Assembly (NCBI GenBank): GCA_002472565.1 | Contig: DKSK01000005.1 | Coordinates: 50,027 to 114,026 of the forward strand | Origin: Bacteroidales bacterium UBA7258 | GTDB taxonomy: Bacteria > Bacteroidota > Bacteroidia > Bacteroidales > UBA932 | Length of the DNA stretch: 64,000 nucleotides | Direction of reading: 5' to 3' | In this document: piece by piece, positions 45,978 to 55,543 of the stretch | Layout of the letters: each line of letters starts with the position of its first letter | How positions within the stretch are numbered: position 1 is the first letter of the stretch | The notes under the pieces: model-generated | Seen by the model: only the letters and a program-made list of their open reading frames with translations | The model's database searches: none | What the model was told of the DNA's origin: nothing | Translations under genes and position numbers: made by a program

Positions 45978-47192
45978 CTACTTTTCAAACACTTTTTGTA
46001 CTTTGTCGAGACCTATTCCGAACACTGCAAGGGATACTTCTGATAATGTTTTTTCATCGCCTTGTATATGGACTGTGTATTGTGTATGCGTAAGCGACTC
46101 TCCCGGGGATAGTGATGCACCTGGGGATGATGTCTCTATCTCATAGAATGGGCCCATAACAGTGCCAGTATCAGTAGGTCCATCATTGTAAGAATTAATC
46201 ACATCGCCGCCAAACGGATTATCCTGCGGGCCCCATTGTCCGTTAACATAGTCTGATTTCTCTGAAGGAATGGTGTACTTCAGAATATTCAGGACATGCG
46301 AAGCCGAGTCGTAGCTACCACACAAATCCTTAGCACTTCCTTCTGGCAAACCTATTTTGGAGCGATATTCCCCGTCTATCTTGAAGTAAAACATTCCATC
46401 ATCATATACGAGTCTGTCAGAAGGGACCTTACCAAAGTATTCATCATTGATTTTTCTTCCCGGGAATTCCTTGTGGCATGGGATGAACACAGTGGTCGTC
46501 GGGGTGGGATTGAAAGATCCCAAAAGCCAGACAGACGGCATGCCCGTCTTCTTAGTCCATGAGGAATCACCGTTATTGGTAAGAGTATTAACCGACTTAT
46601 ATGCAATTGCTTTTAAACCTTTTGGAAGAGTGACACCAAGTATATCAGTTAGTTCTCTTTCCCCAACCAATGCAACCTCTCTTTTTACTCCAATCTTGAA
46701 TGAATGCCCGGTAGCGTTAATCGCATCAAAATCCTTTGCGAACACTACATTACTATCCGTCTTCTCTACTATGTTGTATGGTTCAGTGTCAATAAATGAC
46801 GGGACTTTCCAATTGGCATAAATCTGTTCTGCTCCTCTCGCAAAATAGTAAGAGAATGGACCTCCTTCTGGTCCAATCCAGAATCTCTCTTCTCCACCAT
46901 ATGGATTGAACTGCTGGGAGATTTCACCTTTATCTATAAATTTATAGTTGGTCCAGCCGTAACTAATTCCACCATCGCCATCAGTTGTAGAAGTCTGAAC
47001 TCTGCCTTGCCACGCAGGCACGACCATCACTTTCGACATTCCTTTCGCTAATTCAACGACTTCAATCCCATGTCGAGAGAAGTAAGCCTTGTCGTATCCG
47101 TAGGTTCCCATTTTGTATTGTTTACTACAGCCAGCCATGCCACAAATGGTGGCAATGGCAATGGCTGAGATAAAAGCTATTTCCTGTTTCAT
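45978..47192 (-). CDS. DUF6786 lipoprotein
   Basis: 404 residues from the ATG at 47192, two bases before which the isomerase gene ends; a longer frame upstream overlaps that gene. Lipoprotein signal (CGMAGC, Cys22). The body is a beta-rich protein with VPAWQGRVQTSTTDGDGG, FNPYGGEERFWIGPEGGPFS and a C-terminal sandwich, the DUF6786 pattern, which has the look of an aldose-epimerase-like (galactose mutarotase) fold. These proteins are frequent in Bacteroidota sugar loci, with no settled function. Interconversion or binding of D-arabinose forms is a testable idea only. Confidence 0.72.
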   Translation of the reverse strand: MKQEIAFISAIAIATICGMAGCSKQYKMGTYGYDKAYFSRHGIEVVELAKGMSKVMVVPAWQGRVQTSTTDGDGGISYGWTNYKFIDKGEISQQFNPYGGEERFWIGPEGGPFSYYFARGAEQIYANWKVPSFIDTEPYNIVEKTDSNVVFAKDFDAINATGHSFKIGVKREVALVGERELTDILGVTLPKGLKAIAYKSVNTLTNNGDSSWTKKTGMPSVWLLGSFNPTPTTTVFIPCHKEFPGRKINDEYFGKVPSDRLVYDDGMFYFKIDGEYRSKIGLPEGSAKDLCGSYDSASHVLNILKYTIPSEKSDYVNGQWGPQDNPFGGDVINSYNDGPTDTGTVMGPFYEIETSSPGASLSPGESLTHTQYTVHIQGDEKTLSEVSLAVFGIGLDKVQKVFEK

Positions 47193-47193
47193 A

Positions 47194-48972
47194 TTATCCG
47201 TATATCGGTCCGTAATTCTCGCATGCTCTGAAATCAGATGCTTCCGGATCCATTCCGAACGCACTCCAGGCTGATGGCCGGAAAATCTTGTCAACAGGTA
47301 CATTGTGCATGCAGACAGGGATTCTCAACATTGAAGCAAGAGTAATCATCTCGGCTCCAACATGTCCATAACTGCTTGCCCCATGATTTGCACCCCAATT
47401 GTTCATTACGCTGTACACATCCTTAAATGGACCATCCTTGCCGTCTATTCTAGGAGCAAAGAATGTGGTTGGCCAGGACGGATCCGTGCGCGCGTTGATG
47501 GTTTCAAAGACTTCTTGCTGCACTTTAACTGCCCAACCCTCAGCAATCTGAAGTACGGGGCCTATGCCTTTAATTAGATTGATTCTGCACATAGTCATTG
47601 GCATATCACCTTGCGTAAGGAACTGGCTTGACATGCCACCGCCTCGGAAATACTGTCTGTCCGCAGGCATCCAGTGCGTTTTGCCTAGCATAGACTCAAC
47701 ATCATCTTTGGTAATTTCCCAGAATCGTTTCATCACAGGATTGCCATTTTCATCCTTGCATGCTCCTGTTGCATCAAGTGTGGTAGAACCCGAATTCTTT
47801 AAGAGAATGAACCCATTTTTTGCTCTTCCTTCAAGCTCACATCCTGTTACTCTCTTGACCGCATCTGGGGACCAGAAAGTACGCACATCCGAGAAAAGCT
47901 GTGCGCGGTTTGTAAGCAAGTTGAGCAAAAGCATTGTTATGCCGTTAAGAGTATCATTTTCCGTAGCAAATACATATGGCTGTCGAATACCGTTCCAATC
48001 AAAAGAGGTGTTGAGAATGGTTTCGGAGAAATCCCCGTCAATTCTAAAATCCGTCCATTGACGCTGGCCTTGGAATCCTCCTACTATGGCGTTATGTCCA
48101 GCTCCTTCCTCCTCGAAACCCATCTCTAAAAGTTTCTCATTGCCTCTCATCAAATCACGGAAAATCATAGTCATCTTGACAACCTCTTCCCATACTCTAT
48201 CCAGGTTAGACCTGTCGTATTGCAAATCAGGGCGGTTGTAATCCTTACCCTCCTGGGGTTTACAATACTTATTTACCCACGCCATAGCTCTGTCAAATTC
48301 TTCATGGTCGTAAATACCGAGATCCATTCTACGCTGGATTTCAGAGCAATCTACATACTCGTTACGCATACCGAGATAATCCTGAAAGAAATCAGGAATC
48401 GGAGTGGAACCGGCAATCCCCATTGCAACAGATCCTATGCTGAGATAAGAGTATCCTCTCATCTGCATCATCGCAACGGCCGCCTTACCCCAAAGCAACA
48501 ATTTCTCTTTCACATCAGGCGTAATCGTATTATCATCAATATCCTGCACATCCCTGCCGTAAATGCCGAAAGTCGGAAGACCCTTCTGATTGTGTGCAGC
48601 CAAGGCTGCCGCAAGATAGACAGCACCAGGACGCTCTGTCTTATTGAAGCCCCAGATAGCTTTCGGCATGAGAGGATCCATGTCAATAGTCTCACAGCCA
48701 TAGCACCAGCACGGGGTGACAGATATTACTGCCCCAACATTGTTGTTGCGAAATTTGTCGGCAGTGGCGGCTGCTTCCGCAACACCTCCTATAGTTGTGT
48801 CAGATATCACACATTCCACACCTGCTCCGTCAGCATAGAAGAGATTACTTTCATATAACTTTTTAACGCTCTGAGCCATTCCCATTGTCATCTTTTCAAG
48901 AGATTCTCGGATTCCTCCGCGGCGGCCGTCGATAATTGGACGGATACCAATTCTTGGATGATTGATTTTCAT
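47194..48972 (-). CDS. fucI: L-fucose/D-arabinose isomerase
   Basis: 592 residues, the full length of FucI. Metal and active-site regions are conserved: FATENDTLNGITMLLLNLLT (Glu and Asp ligands), FSDVRTFWSPDAV and NNWGANHGASSYGHVGAEM (His ligand). FucI interconverts L-fucose and L-fuculose and also D-arabinose and D-ribulose. No fuculokinase or fuculose-phosphate aldolase is present; the kinase of this locus is AraB-type. With D-arabinan-type hydrolases around it, D-arabinose isomerisation is the more likely physiological role. It lies 32 bases after susD in the same operon. Confidence 0.92.
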   Translation of the reverse strand: MKINHPRIGIRPIIDGRRGGIRESLEKMTMGMAQSVKKLYESNLFYADGAGVECVISDTTIGGVAEAAATADKFRNNNVGAVISVTPCWCYGCETIDMDPLMPKAIWGFNKTERPGAVYLAAALAAHNQKGLPTFGIYGRDVQDIDDNTITPDVKEKLLLWGKAAVAMMQMRGYSYLSIGSVAMGIAGSTPIPDFFQDYLGMRNEYVDCSEIQRRMDLGIYDHEEFDRAMAWVNKYCKPQEGKDYNRPDLQYDRSNLDRVWEEVVKMTMIFRDLMRGNEKLLEMGFEEEGAGHNAIVGGFQGQRQWTDFRIDGDFSETILNTSFDWNGIRQPYVFATENDTLNGITMLLLNLLTNRAQLFSDVRTFWSPDAVKRVTGCELEGRAKNGFILLKNSGSTTLDATGACKDENGNPVMKRFWEITKDDVESMLGKTHWMPADRQYFRGGGMSSQFLTQGDMPMTMCRINLIKGIGPVLQIAEGWAVKVQQEVFETINARTDPSWPTTFFAPRIDGKDGPFKDVYSVMNNWGANHGASSYGHVGAEMITLASMLRIPVCMHNVPVDKIFRPSAWSAFGMDPEASDFRACENYGPIYG

Positions 48973-49004
48973 ATTATTTCGAATTAATAATTATGGATAA
49001 TTTT

Positions 49005-50858
49005 CTATTCATTCGAGCTGTCCTGATCTCCCGTAGTAGAAGTGGTCCAGCCAAGATTCTGCACAAGCAAGTGCTTAGCATTCTTATCTATTTCTGTCTG
49101 TTGTATAGGGAAGAAATAATGCTTCGGGGACTCGAAGACTCTGTCTTCAACAGTAATTCTCTTATAGAAATCAGGATCCTGCTGATAGGTACCTCCCCAT
49201 ATATTCATTGAATGTATCGGCTGCCCTTGGGTCTCTCCGTCCATCCATCTGCGTACATCAAACCAACGATGTGTCTCGAAGGCAAGCTCAATTCTTCTCT
49301 CATGCTTGATGCGTTCACGCATGGAATTCTTATCAAGTCCCGACTGCAACCCCGGAAGAGCGGCTCTCCTGCGGATGGCATTGACATAATGGTAAACATC
49401 TGCCACAGGGCCTGAATACTCATTTAATGCCTCAGCATAATTGAGATAAATCTCTCCCAAACGGAAATAAATCCATACCTGGTTCGGTGCCGGAGTCCAT
49501 GGGACATGGTTAGGGTACACGAGTTTTTTCATTAGATACCCCGTCTTGCAATAGTCTGACCCCGCATTGTTCTTACCGTCTATTCCTGTGTACCAGAACT
49601 CGTTTACATGAGGAGATGTCCAGTTGCTCGCTCTCGAAGTTTTCCATATTGCGCCAGCGAAATTGATTGAAGCATAGAATCGTGGCTCTCGGTGGGTGTA
49701 CATATTGCTGACTCCCACAGTCCATCTTCCTTCGCGAGAATCTGTGGAAAATCCTGACTCTACGTATCCGGAAGCTGTGTTAATGATAGGATTTAGGCCA
49801 TTGTCCGTATAACCCGTGATAGGCGTGGAGCCATCTTCCATCTCATATGCATCAACTATTTCCTGAGTTGGGTCGAATATAGCGTAACACCCAAAAGAGG
49901 TCGGATCCGAACAGTTAAGCCAATGATCCGCGGCACCATTGTTCCTGCCCCATATGACCTCTTTATTCCAGTTAACATTGAATATGTTTTGATAGTTCTT
50001 AACTGGATCCGTAGCAAGGTCTAAATCATAGAGACCATATCCCGCTGCTTCAGCAGCATCTATGCAAGCTTTCGCGGCGTCAGCCGCTACTTTCCATTTT
50101 TCAGGATTATATATCTGAGAGATAAGATTCTCGCCTGTAACAGGGTCCTTCAAATCGGCAAAAAGAGAATTGCCGTTGTAAAGAGGAGACGCAATATACA
50201 GTAAAGCTCTTGACTTGAGCGCAAGTGCTGCTATTCTCGTCGCCCTTCCAGTATCAGTAGTCGGCCAACTGTCCATATCTACGAGTAGCTCAGCCGCACG
50301 GTCGCAATCAGCAACAATAAATTTAACTACATCATCAGCAGGAGCCCTGACAATAGAATACATATCCTCATTGATATCTATAGCATGGTCGATGATTGGA
50401 ATCGGACCATAGCACCTAAATATAAGGAAATGGTAGAATGCTCTGAGAAAATACGCCTCACCTTTCCACCTTCTGATTTCAGTTGCGTCAGCTGCAGTAC
50501 ACTTATCAACATTTTCGATAAAGATATTGGCTGTGCGGATGCCCTTATATAAATCATTCCAGATATAGGTGTCGTCACTTGGGCCCCAAGCGCCATTACA
50601 CATCGAATGGGTGTAATGCGCGCCATAAGCGATTTCCATTTCATCACTTGCGCCCGTAAAGTTGTTATCCATAGCCATATCTGCTTGATATGGACAATAG
50701 GAATACACATTGGTCAGAAAGTCCCTGGTGTAAATGCGGTTTCGGAAAACATCATCTAAGGTCAGATTTTCATCTGGAGACATATCTAGAAAGTTTTCGC
50801 ATGATATAAACGCCGACATTACTAAAAATGCTGCAATTATCTTGAAAAATGATTTCAT
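49005..50858 (-). CDS. SusD/RagB-family outer-membrane glycan-binding lipoprotein
   Basis: 617 residues. Lipoprotein signal (SAFISC, Cys20) then ENFLDMSPDENLTLDDVF, the standard SusD opening; TPR-like helices (GEAYFLRAFYHFLIFRCYGPIPII) and the C-terminal RIKHERRIELAFETHRWFDVRRW are also characteristic. It forms the lid on the SusC channel at the cell surface and captures oligosaccharides. It lies 53 bases downstream of susC. It is longer than typical SusD (about 550), so the binding loops may be larger. Confidence 0.93.
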   Translation of the reverse strand: MKSFFKIIAAFLVMSAFISCENFLDMSPDENLTLDDVFRNRIYTRDFLTNVYSYCPYQADMAMDNNFTGASDEMEIAYGAHYTHSMCNGAWGPSDDTYIWNDLYKGIRTANIFIENVDKCTAADATEIRRWKGEAYFLRAFYHFLIFRCYGPIPIIDHAIDINEDMYSIVRAPADDVVKFIVADCDRAAELLVDMDSWPTTDTGRATRIAALALKSRALLYIASPLYNGNSLFADLKDPVTGENLISQIYNPEKWKVAADAAKACIDAAEAAGYGLYDLDLATDPVKNYQNIFNVNWNKEVIWGRNNGAADHWLNCSDPTSFGCYAIFDPTQEIVDAYEMEDGSTPITGYTDNGLNPIINTASGYVESGFSTDSREGRWTVGVSNMYTHREPRFYASINFAGAIWKTSRASNWTSPHVNEFWYTGIDGKNNAGSDYCKTGYLMKKLVYPNHVPWTPAPNQVWIYFRLGEIYLNYAEALNEYSGPVADVYHYVNAIRRRAALPGLQSGLDKNSMRERIKHERRIELAFETHRWFDVRRWMDGETQGQPIHSMNIWGGTYQQDPDFYKRITVEDRVFESPKHYFFPIQQTEIDKNAKHLLVQNLGWTTSTTGDQDSSNE

Positions 50859-50911
50859 ATTATCAATTCTCGCTTAGTTTGACTTCAAGCAATTACCCTT
50901 AACAAATTCGA

Positions 50912-53900
50912 TCAGAATCCTATCTCAGCTCCAACAGTAAGAGCCATCTGAGTAGGATACGTGCTCGCTCCAAGATGATTTGACTCAGGGTCTATCATCT
51001 TATGAAGCTTGTCAAGGCAGAAGATATTATTACCATTAAGGAAAAGCCTTATCTTAGATAGGCCTATGGTCTCAGACATCTTTTTCGTGAAGGTATATCC
51101 AAGTTCAGCCGTCTTAAGTTTCAAATAAGACGCATCATGCATATAGAGTGTACTGATTTGGTAATTATTATTAGATGTACCAACGTGCACTACTGGATAC
51201 TTCGCTCCACTATTCTCGGCTCCGGGAATAAATCTTCTCTTATAATACTCACGATAGACATTGTAGCCAGGATAGTCTAATTGGAATGGCCACATGCCTG
51301 CGGAATCCAAAAAAATATTCGTGTTGCCCGCTCCCGTGAAGTTCATAGAGAGATCTACACCTTTGAATGCTAGGGTAAAACCAAATCCATACATAATCTC
51401 AGGCTCCCTTGCATAACCAATAAACTTACGGTCATATGCATTAATTACGTTATCACCATTAAGGTCCTTGTATCTGATATCGCCAACTCCATATGAACCA
51501 ATTTCCTGCTTAGGAGCAGAATCCACCTCTTCCTGTGACTGGAAGATACCCAAAGCCACATAGCCCAGTGGAATACTGGCCGACTTGCCACGTGAATTCT
51601 GATAGCTCCACAGCGCCTCTGCAGTATCATTCTCTAGAATCTTGTTTCGAGCGAAAGTAAAATTGCCTCTTAAGGAATAATACAGCCCGAATGATGTTGT
51701 ATTAGTGAACTCCATCGAGGCATCAAATCCTTGATTGTCCATCACACCTAAATTCGCCCATGGAAGAGCTCCTATTGGTGCACCCATAGTATTAGGAACA
51801 GACGCTCTCTGAAGCAATATATTAGTACGGTGTTCATAGAAATAATCACCAGAAACTCTCAACTTACGGTCAAACATCTCTATATCAAGTCCCACGTCAG
51901 TTTTATGAGACACTTCCCACGTTGCTGAAGGAGAGCCCATCGCACTCTCAGCCATACCATTGTAATAACCTTGAGACGTTCCAAAACGATAACCATTAGC
52001 TGTTTTATTAATTTGAGACATATAGAAGAATCTTCCTGCAGAACCAGAGGCATCATTTCCTACAGTTCCGTATGAGCCCCTGATTTTCAAATGGTTGATT
52101 GCACCGACATGCCACCATTTTTCCTGCGAAGGGACCCATCCAGCAGACACTGCCGGGAAGAATCCGTAACGGTGCCCTTTTGCGAAGTTCTCCGAACCAT
52201 TGTACCCAAAATTGAATTCAAACAAATAGCGTTGATTGTAGTTATAAGCCATCCTACCTGAAAAACCTTGACGCCGATACGCCAGATTAGCAGTAGAGTT
52301 GCTGGCAGTCAAGTCTTTGTAATCACGCCAATTGGCCATAAACAGAGCTGTCACATTGTGTCCGTTGAAGCCACGATTATAGTTAACCCTGACATCACCA
52401 TAATAAGCCCTATTTGAAATATTATAGGCGACCGAATATCCCATGGCCGTTTCTTCAGAGATAAGTGTGTACCGATCCTCGCCTGTTACTGGATCCGAGC
52501 CCAGATACTTTTTGAGCTCTGGAGTCTTATGACGTGTAACCTCATTGAAGTAGTAGTGGTCGTAAGCAAAATTACCTTCGACATTTAGGCCAGGCGTCAC
52601 AAGCATTCCAAGGTCCCATTTCGCGCCAAAGGTTCCTTGAGTCGTAGAGCGAAACTGCTTTGAAAATCCACTGTTGGTCGCAAGTACATAAGGACTAGTC
52701 TTCTCATATGATGTGTTTGAGGAGCCAAATGAGCCGTCAGGATTTCGTATCGGATATGTGATTGGACTAACTACTTTCAAAGCCCAGAATATGCTTCCGG
52801 AAGGTGTACCCGGATATGTTCTGTTCTCGATTATTTCAGCGAGCCCAAGCGAAAGAGTGAAATTTTTGGTGACATTCACATCCACGTTGGAGCGGAAATT
52901 ATATCGCTGAGACAAAGAGTTGGTTCTATAGTTGTACGTCGGGTCCTCTTTGAATAGTCCGCTTTGAGAGGAGAATCCAGCACTTATATAATACCTTACA
53001 ACATCACTTCCCCCAGAGACAGATATTGTATTGATTGTTTGATAAGCATTCTTTTTCAATACCGCATCAGTCCAATCTACACTCGGGTAATTATATGGGT
53101 CTGAGCCATCCTTGAACATCGCAATCTCCTCGTCTGCCCAAGGAATAATGGAATTGTGATCAGCAATATTCGCTTCGTTCATCAGAGTTGCGAACTCCCA
53201 ACCTTTAATATACTGCGGGAAACGGAGTCCATGAAGGAGAGTTGACTCGGTGCGAAAAGAAATTTGCGGCTTCCCTGTTACCCCTTTCTTTGTGTTAATT
53301 AATATAACACCATTCGCGCCTCTCATTCCATAGACAGCAGTAGCAGATGCGTCTTTTAGAATGGAAAACGACTCTATTTCTTCTGAGTTGATGAGGTTAA
53401 TATCCCTCTCGATGCCGTCAACAAGAACGAGTGGAGCGGAATTTACCCAAGACCCCAAGCCACGAATAAGCAACGTTGCTCCGTCATAACCTGGCTCGCC
53501 TGAAGACTGACGTGAGATAAGGCCAGGGACAGTACCGCCGAGGGCATTGGCAAGGGTTGGTGTTGTCGCTTTAGCTACAATATCGGTATTGACAACGGTA
53601 AGCGCTCCTGTAACTGTAGCCTTCTTCTGTGTACCATATCCGATTACAACAGCGTCTTGAAGTGATTCAGTGTCCGGGTCAAGTTGAACATTGATTATGC
53701 TTTTCCCCGATATCTGTATTTCCAGATCCTTATAACCAAGAGCAGAAAAGACTAGGACTCCCTTAGAATCATTAACTTTCAATAGATAAGTACCATCGAT
53801 GTCCGTTACAGCTCCGACATTCGAGGCCTTCAACATTACGCCAGCACCGATAACAGGTTCTGAAGTAACCTTGTCTGTCACCGTACCGGTAATCGTAAGA

Positions 53901-54004
53901 GCGGAATGGCTTTGCGCATAGACATTACCGCCTACATTCGTCATGATAACCGCAATAGTCACGGTTAATCCGACCAGTTTAGCTATTTGAGGTAGTAGAG
54001 GCAT
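50912..54004 (-). CDS. SusC/RagA-family TonB-dependent outer-membrane transporter
   Basis: 1030 residues. After a signal peptide (about 1-31) come a carboxypeptidase-regulatory-like domain (about 37-112, ITGTVTDKVTSEPVIGAGVM), a TonB-box region (DAVVIGYGTQKKATVTGAL), the plug (LVLVDGIERDINLINSEEIE, SILKDASATAVYGMRGANGV) and a 22-strand barrel ending QMALTVGAEIGF. With SusD it imports oligosaccharides using TonB energy. It heads an eight-gene leftward operon reaching the GH97 gene and has a LacI-type operator 33 bases upstream. Confidence 0.94.
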   Translation of the reverse strand: MPLLPQIAKLVGLTVTIAVIMTNVGGNVYAQSHSALTITGTVTDKVTSEPVIGAGVMLKASNVGAVTDIDGTYLLKVNDSKGVLVFSALGYKDLEIQISGKSIINVQLDPDTESLQDAVVIGYGTQKKATVTGALTVVNTDIVAKATTPTLANALGGTVPGLISRQSSGEPGYDGATLLIRGLGSWVNSAPLVLVDGIERDINLINSEEIESFSILKDASATAVYGMRGANGVILINTKKGVTGKPQISFRTESTLLHGLRFPQYIKGWEFATLMNEANIADHNSIIPWADEEIAMFKDGSDPYNYPSVDWTDAVLKKNAYQTINTISVSGGSDVVRYYISAGFSSQSGLFKEDPTYNYRTNSLSQRYNFRSNVDVNVTKNFTLSLGLAEIIENRTYPGTPSGSIFWALKVVSPITYPIRNPDGSFGSSNTSYEKTSPYVLATNSGFSKQFRSTTQGTFGAKWDLGMLVTPGLNVEGNFAYDHYYFNEVTRHKTPELKKYLGSDPVTGEDRYTLISEETAMGYSVAYNISNRAYYGDVRVNYNRGFNGHNVTALFMANWRDYKDLTASNSTANLAYRRQGFSGRMAYNYNQRYLFEFNFGYNGSENFAKGHRYGFFPAVSAGWVPSQEKWWHVGAINHLKIRGSYGTVGNDASGSAGRFFYMSQINKTANGYRFGTSQGYYNGMAESAMGSPSATWEVSHKTDVGLDIEMFDRKLRVSGDYFYEHRTNILLQRASVPNTMGAPIGALPWANLGVMDNQGFDASMEFTNTTSFGLYYSLRGNFTFARNKILENDTAEALWSYQNSRGKSASIPLGYVALGIFQSQEEVDSAPKQEIGSYGVGDIRYKDLNGDNVINAYDRKFIGYAREPEIMYGFGFTLAFKGVDLSMNFTGAGNTNIFLDSAGMWPFQLDYPGYNVYREYYKRRFIPGAENSGAKYPVVHVGTSNNNYQISTLYMHDASYLKLKTAELGYTFTKKMSETIGLSKIRLFLNGNNIFCLDKLHKMIDPESNHLGASTYPTQMALTVGAEIGF

Positions 54005-54036
54005 AAGTGATAATTAATTTGTTTGTATTAGGTTTT

Positions 54037-54052
54037 GCTAAATCGATATAGC
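54037..54052. promoter_or_regulatory. LacI-type operator O2 (susC operon)
   Basis: GCTAAATCGATATAGC, a 16-base palindrome with one mismatch, in the 108-base gap before susC. No perfect -7/-33 pair is seen in the gap. A repeated AATAGCTCC occurs at about 54063 and 54104. Confidence 0.7.
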
Positions 54053-54112
54053 TAATCAGAGTAATAGCTCCTTGATTATAATTTATTACGGAAGTTAATT
54101 AGAATAGCTCCA

Positions 54113-55543
54113 TTAATTGTCCATGCTATTGAGTTTGCACGATATCAGATATGTGTTGTAAGCATTCCATGCGGACATCACAAAATACAGCTTGTCACCG
54201 CCTTTCGTAGATATCGGATGAATGAAGCTTCCATACGGTCTCCAAAAAGATTCACCGTTAGTCATTATTTGCGGCTCGCTCCAAGGGCCTATAATATTAT
54301 CAGCAGAACGCATGATTATTTGATCATTGCGTTGCTCATTGAGGTACAGCAATACCCATTTTCCCCATTGCGGAAGATACGCGAATGACAGCTCTCCACT
54401 ATAATCGTCAATTAGAGTAGCTGCCAAAGACTCTTTGTCCTTCAGCCAGAATGTCCCGTTCCAAAATTCCCACTCACTCTGATTTTCGATGTCTTCTTCA
54501 CGAACTCTAGCGAGTTGCGGCTTTGACGAACGACCTGTCACAGTCCCGATTATATATACATAACCGTCATGATTGAACATTCCAACTTGTCCGAAATTAC
54601 TTCTCGAAGCGAATTTCACATTTTTAACTCTAGTCCATGTAACACCGGAATCAGATGATGTGTACAGACTTGAGAAGTTAGAAATCCATCCTTGCCAAGT
54701 CTTGATATTCATGTAATGTACATATTCCTTGCCACCTGCATGCACTGCACCCGTTGGGATAGATGTGAAATCTCCAGTACCGCTGGTTATATGGGCACTG
54801 AAGCATATTTCTCTTGCTTTACCCGTATCGTCTACAGCAGCATCGCTTATACTTAGGCCATCAGAAAGATCATTATCCTCAGAGAAAAGAAGGACATTTC
54901 CTCGCCAATTGGACCCACCTGGCGCCGGCGCAGTAAGATTAGGTTTGAAGTCAGCCCCGAAAGTGTCACCGAAAAACATTCCGTACCTTCCTGGAGCAAT
55001 CTCCCACGAAATTCCCAGGTCCGTACCACCGACATCGAACCTTTGCGGAGTATTATTGAAGACCTCATATTCAACAGAAGGAAGTCCGTCATGCCCGTTA
55101 TCTTCTGTGCCAGTTATTCGGGACACGACTTTAAAATCAGTACACGACAATGAAGTAAAAGTTCTTGAAGATGAATTATCAACCCGCAGCACTGTTACTG
55201 GTGACATCCTACCTTCTTTCCCGTTGAGATGGAAATAAAATTCAATAGATGCTGCGTCCTCACGCTTAACCGCATATTGGAATGTAGAATTGCCAGTAAA
55301 TATGCCTGTTCCGAACTTAAGGGACGTCCTCTCCGCACCAGAAGATTTCTCAATCACTAGTGATGATGCTCTATCAAGTCCTTTGAAAGATATTTCAGCA
55401 GAGACAAGGCCATGTCCATCTGGCTTTGCCTCCTCTGTGGACAATAGCACCATCATTGAGCTATCCACATCAGAATCTTCTTTATCCGTTGAAGAGCAAC
55501 ATATGACTAAACAAACAGGAAATATGAATATCAGTCTTCTCAT
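54113..55543 (-). CDS. DUF4185 (GH183-type) lipoprotein, probable endo-D-arabinanase, copy 1
   Basis: 476 residues from the ATG at 55543. Lipoprotein signal (CLVICC), an N-terminal beta domain (about 30-130) and a C-terminal DUF4185 five-bladed-propeller-type domain (about 137-470). The domain shows FDVGGTDLG (Asp175) and FFGDTFG (Asp193), the two conserved acidic positions, then WRGNVLLFSEDNDLSDGL and YVHYMNIKTW. DUF4185 proteins were shown in mycobacteria and gut Bacteroidota to be endo-D-arabinofuranases (GH183). It overlaps the preceding paralogue by four bases (ATGA) and is probably surface-exposed. Confidence 0.85.
   Translation of the reverse strand: MRRLIFIFPVCLVICCSSTDKEDSDVDSSMMVLLSTEEAKPDGHGLVSAEISFKGLDRASSLVIEKSSGAERTSLKFGTGIFTGNSTFQYAVKREDAASIEFYFHLNGKEGRMSPVTVLRVDNSSSRTFTSLSCTDFKVVSRITGTEDNGHDGLPSVEYEVFNNTPQRFDVGGTDLGISWEIAPGRYGMFFGDTFGADFKPNLTAPAPGGSNWRGNVLLFSEDNDLSDGLSISDAAVDDTGKAREICFSAHITSGTGDFTSIPTGAVHAGGKEYVHYMNIKTWQGWISNFSSLYTSSDSGVTWTRVKNVKFASRSNFGQVGMFNHDGYVYIIGTVTGRSSKPQLARVREEDIENQSEWEFWNGTFWLKDKESLAATLIDDYSGELSFAYLPQWGKWVLLYLNEQRNDQIIMRSADNIIGPWSEPQIMTNGESFWRPYGSFIHPISTKGGDKLYFVMSAWNAYNTYLISCKLNSMDN

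Noticed and set aside
36200..48972. Interpretation of the locus as an L-fucose or L-arabinose utilisation locus
   Set aside because: Neither pathway is complete (no fucK/fucA, no araA/araD), there is no fucosidase (GH29/GH95) and no L-arabinofuranosidase (GH43/GH51), whereas the GH183/GH172/GH116 set points to D-arabinan.
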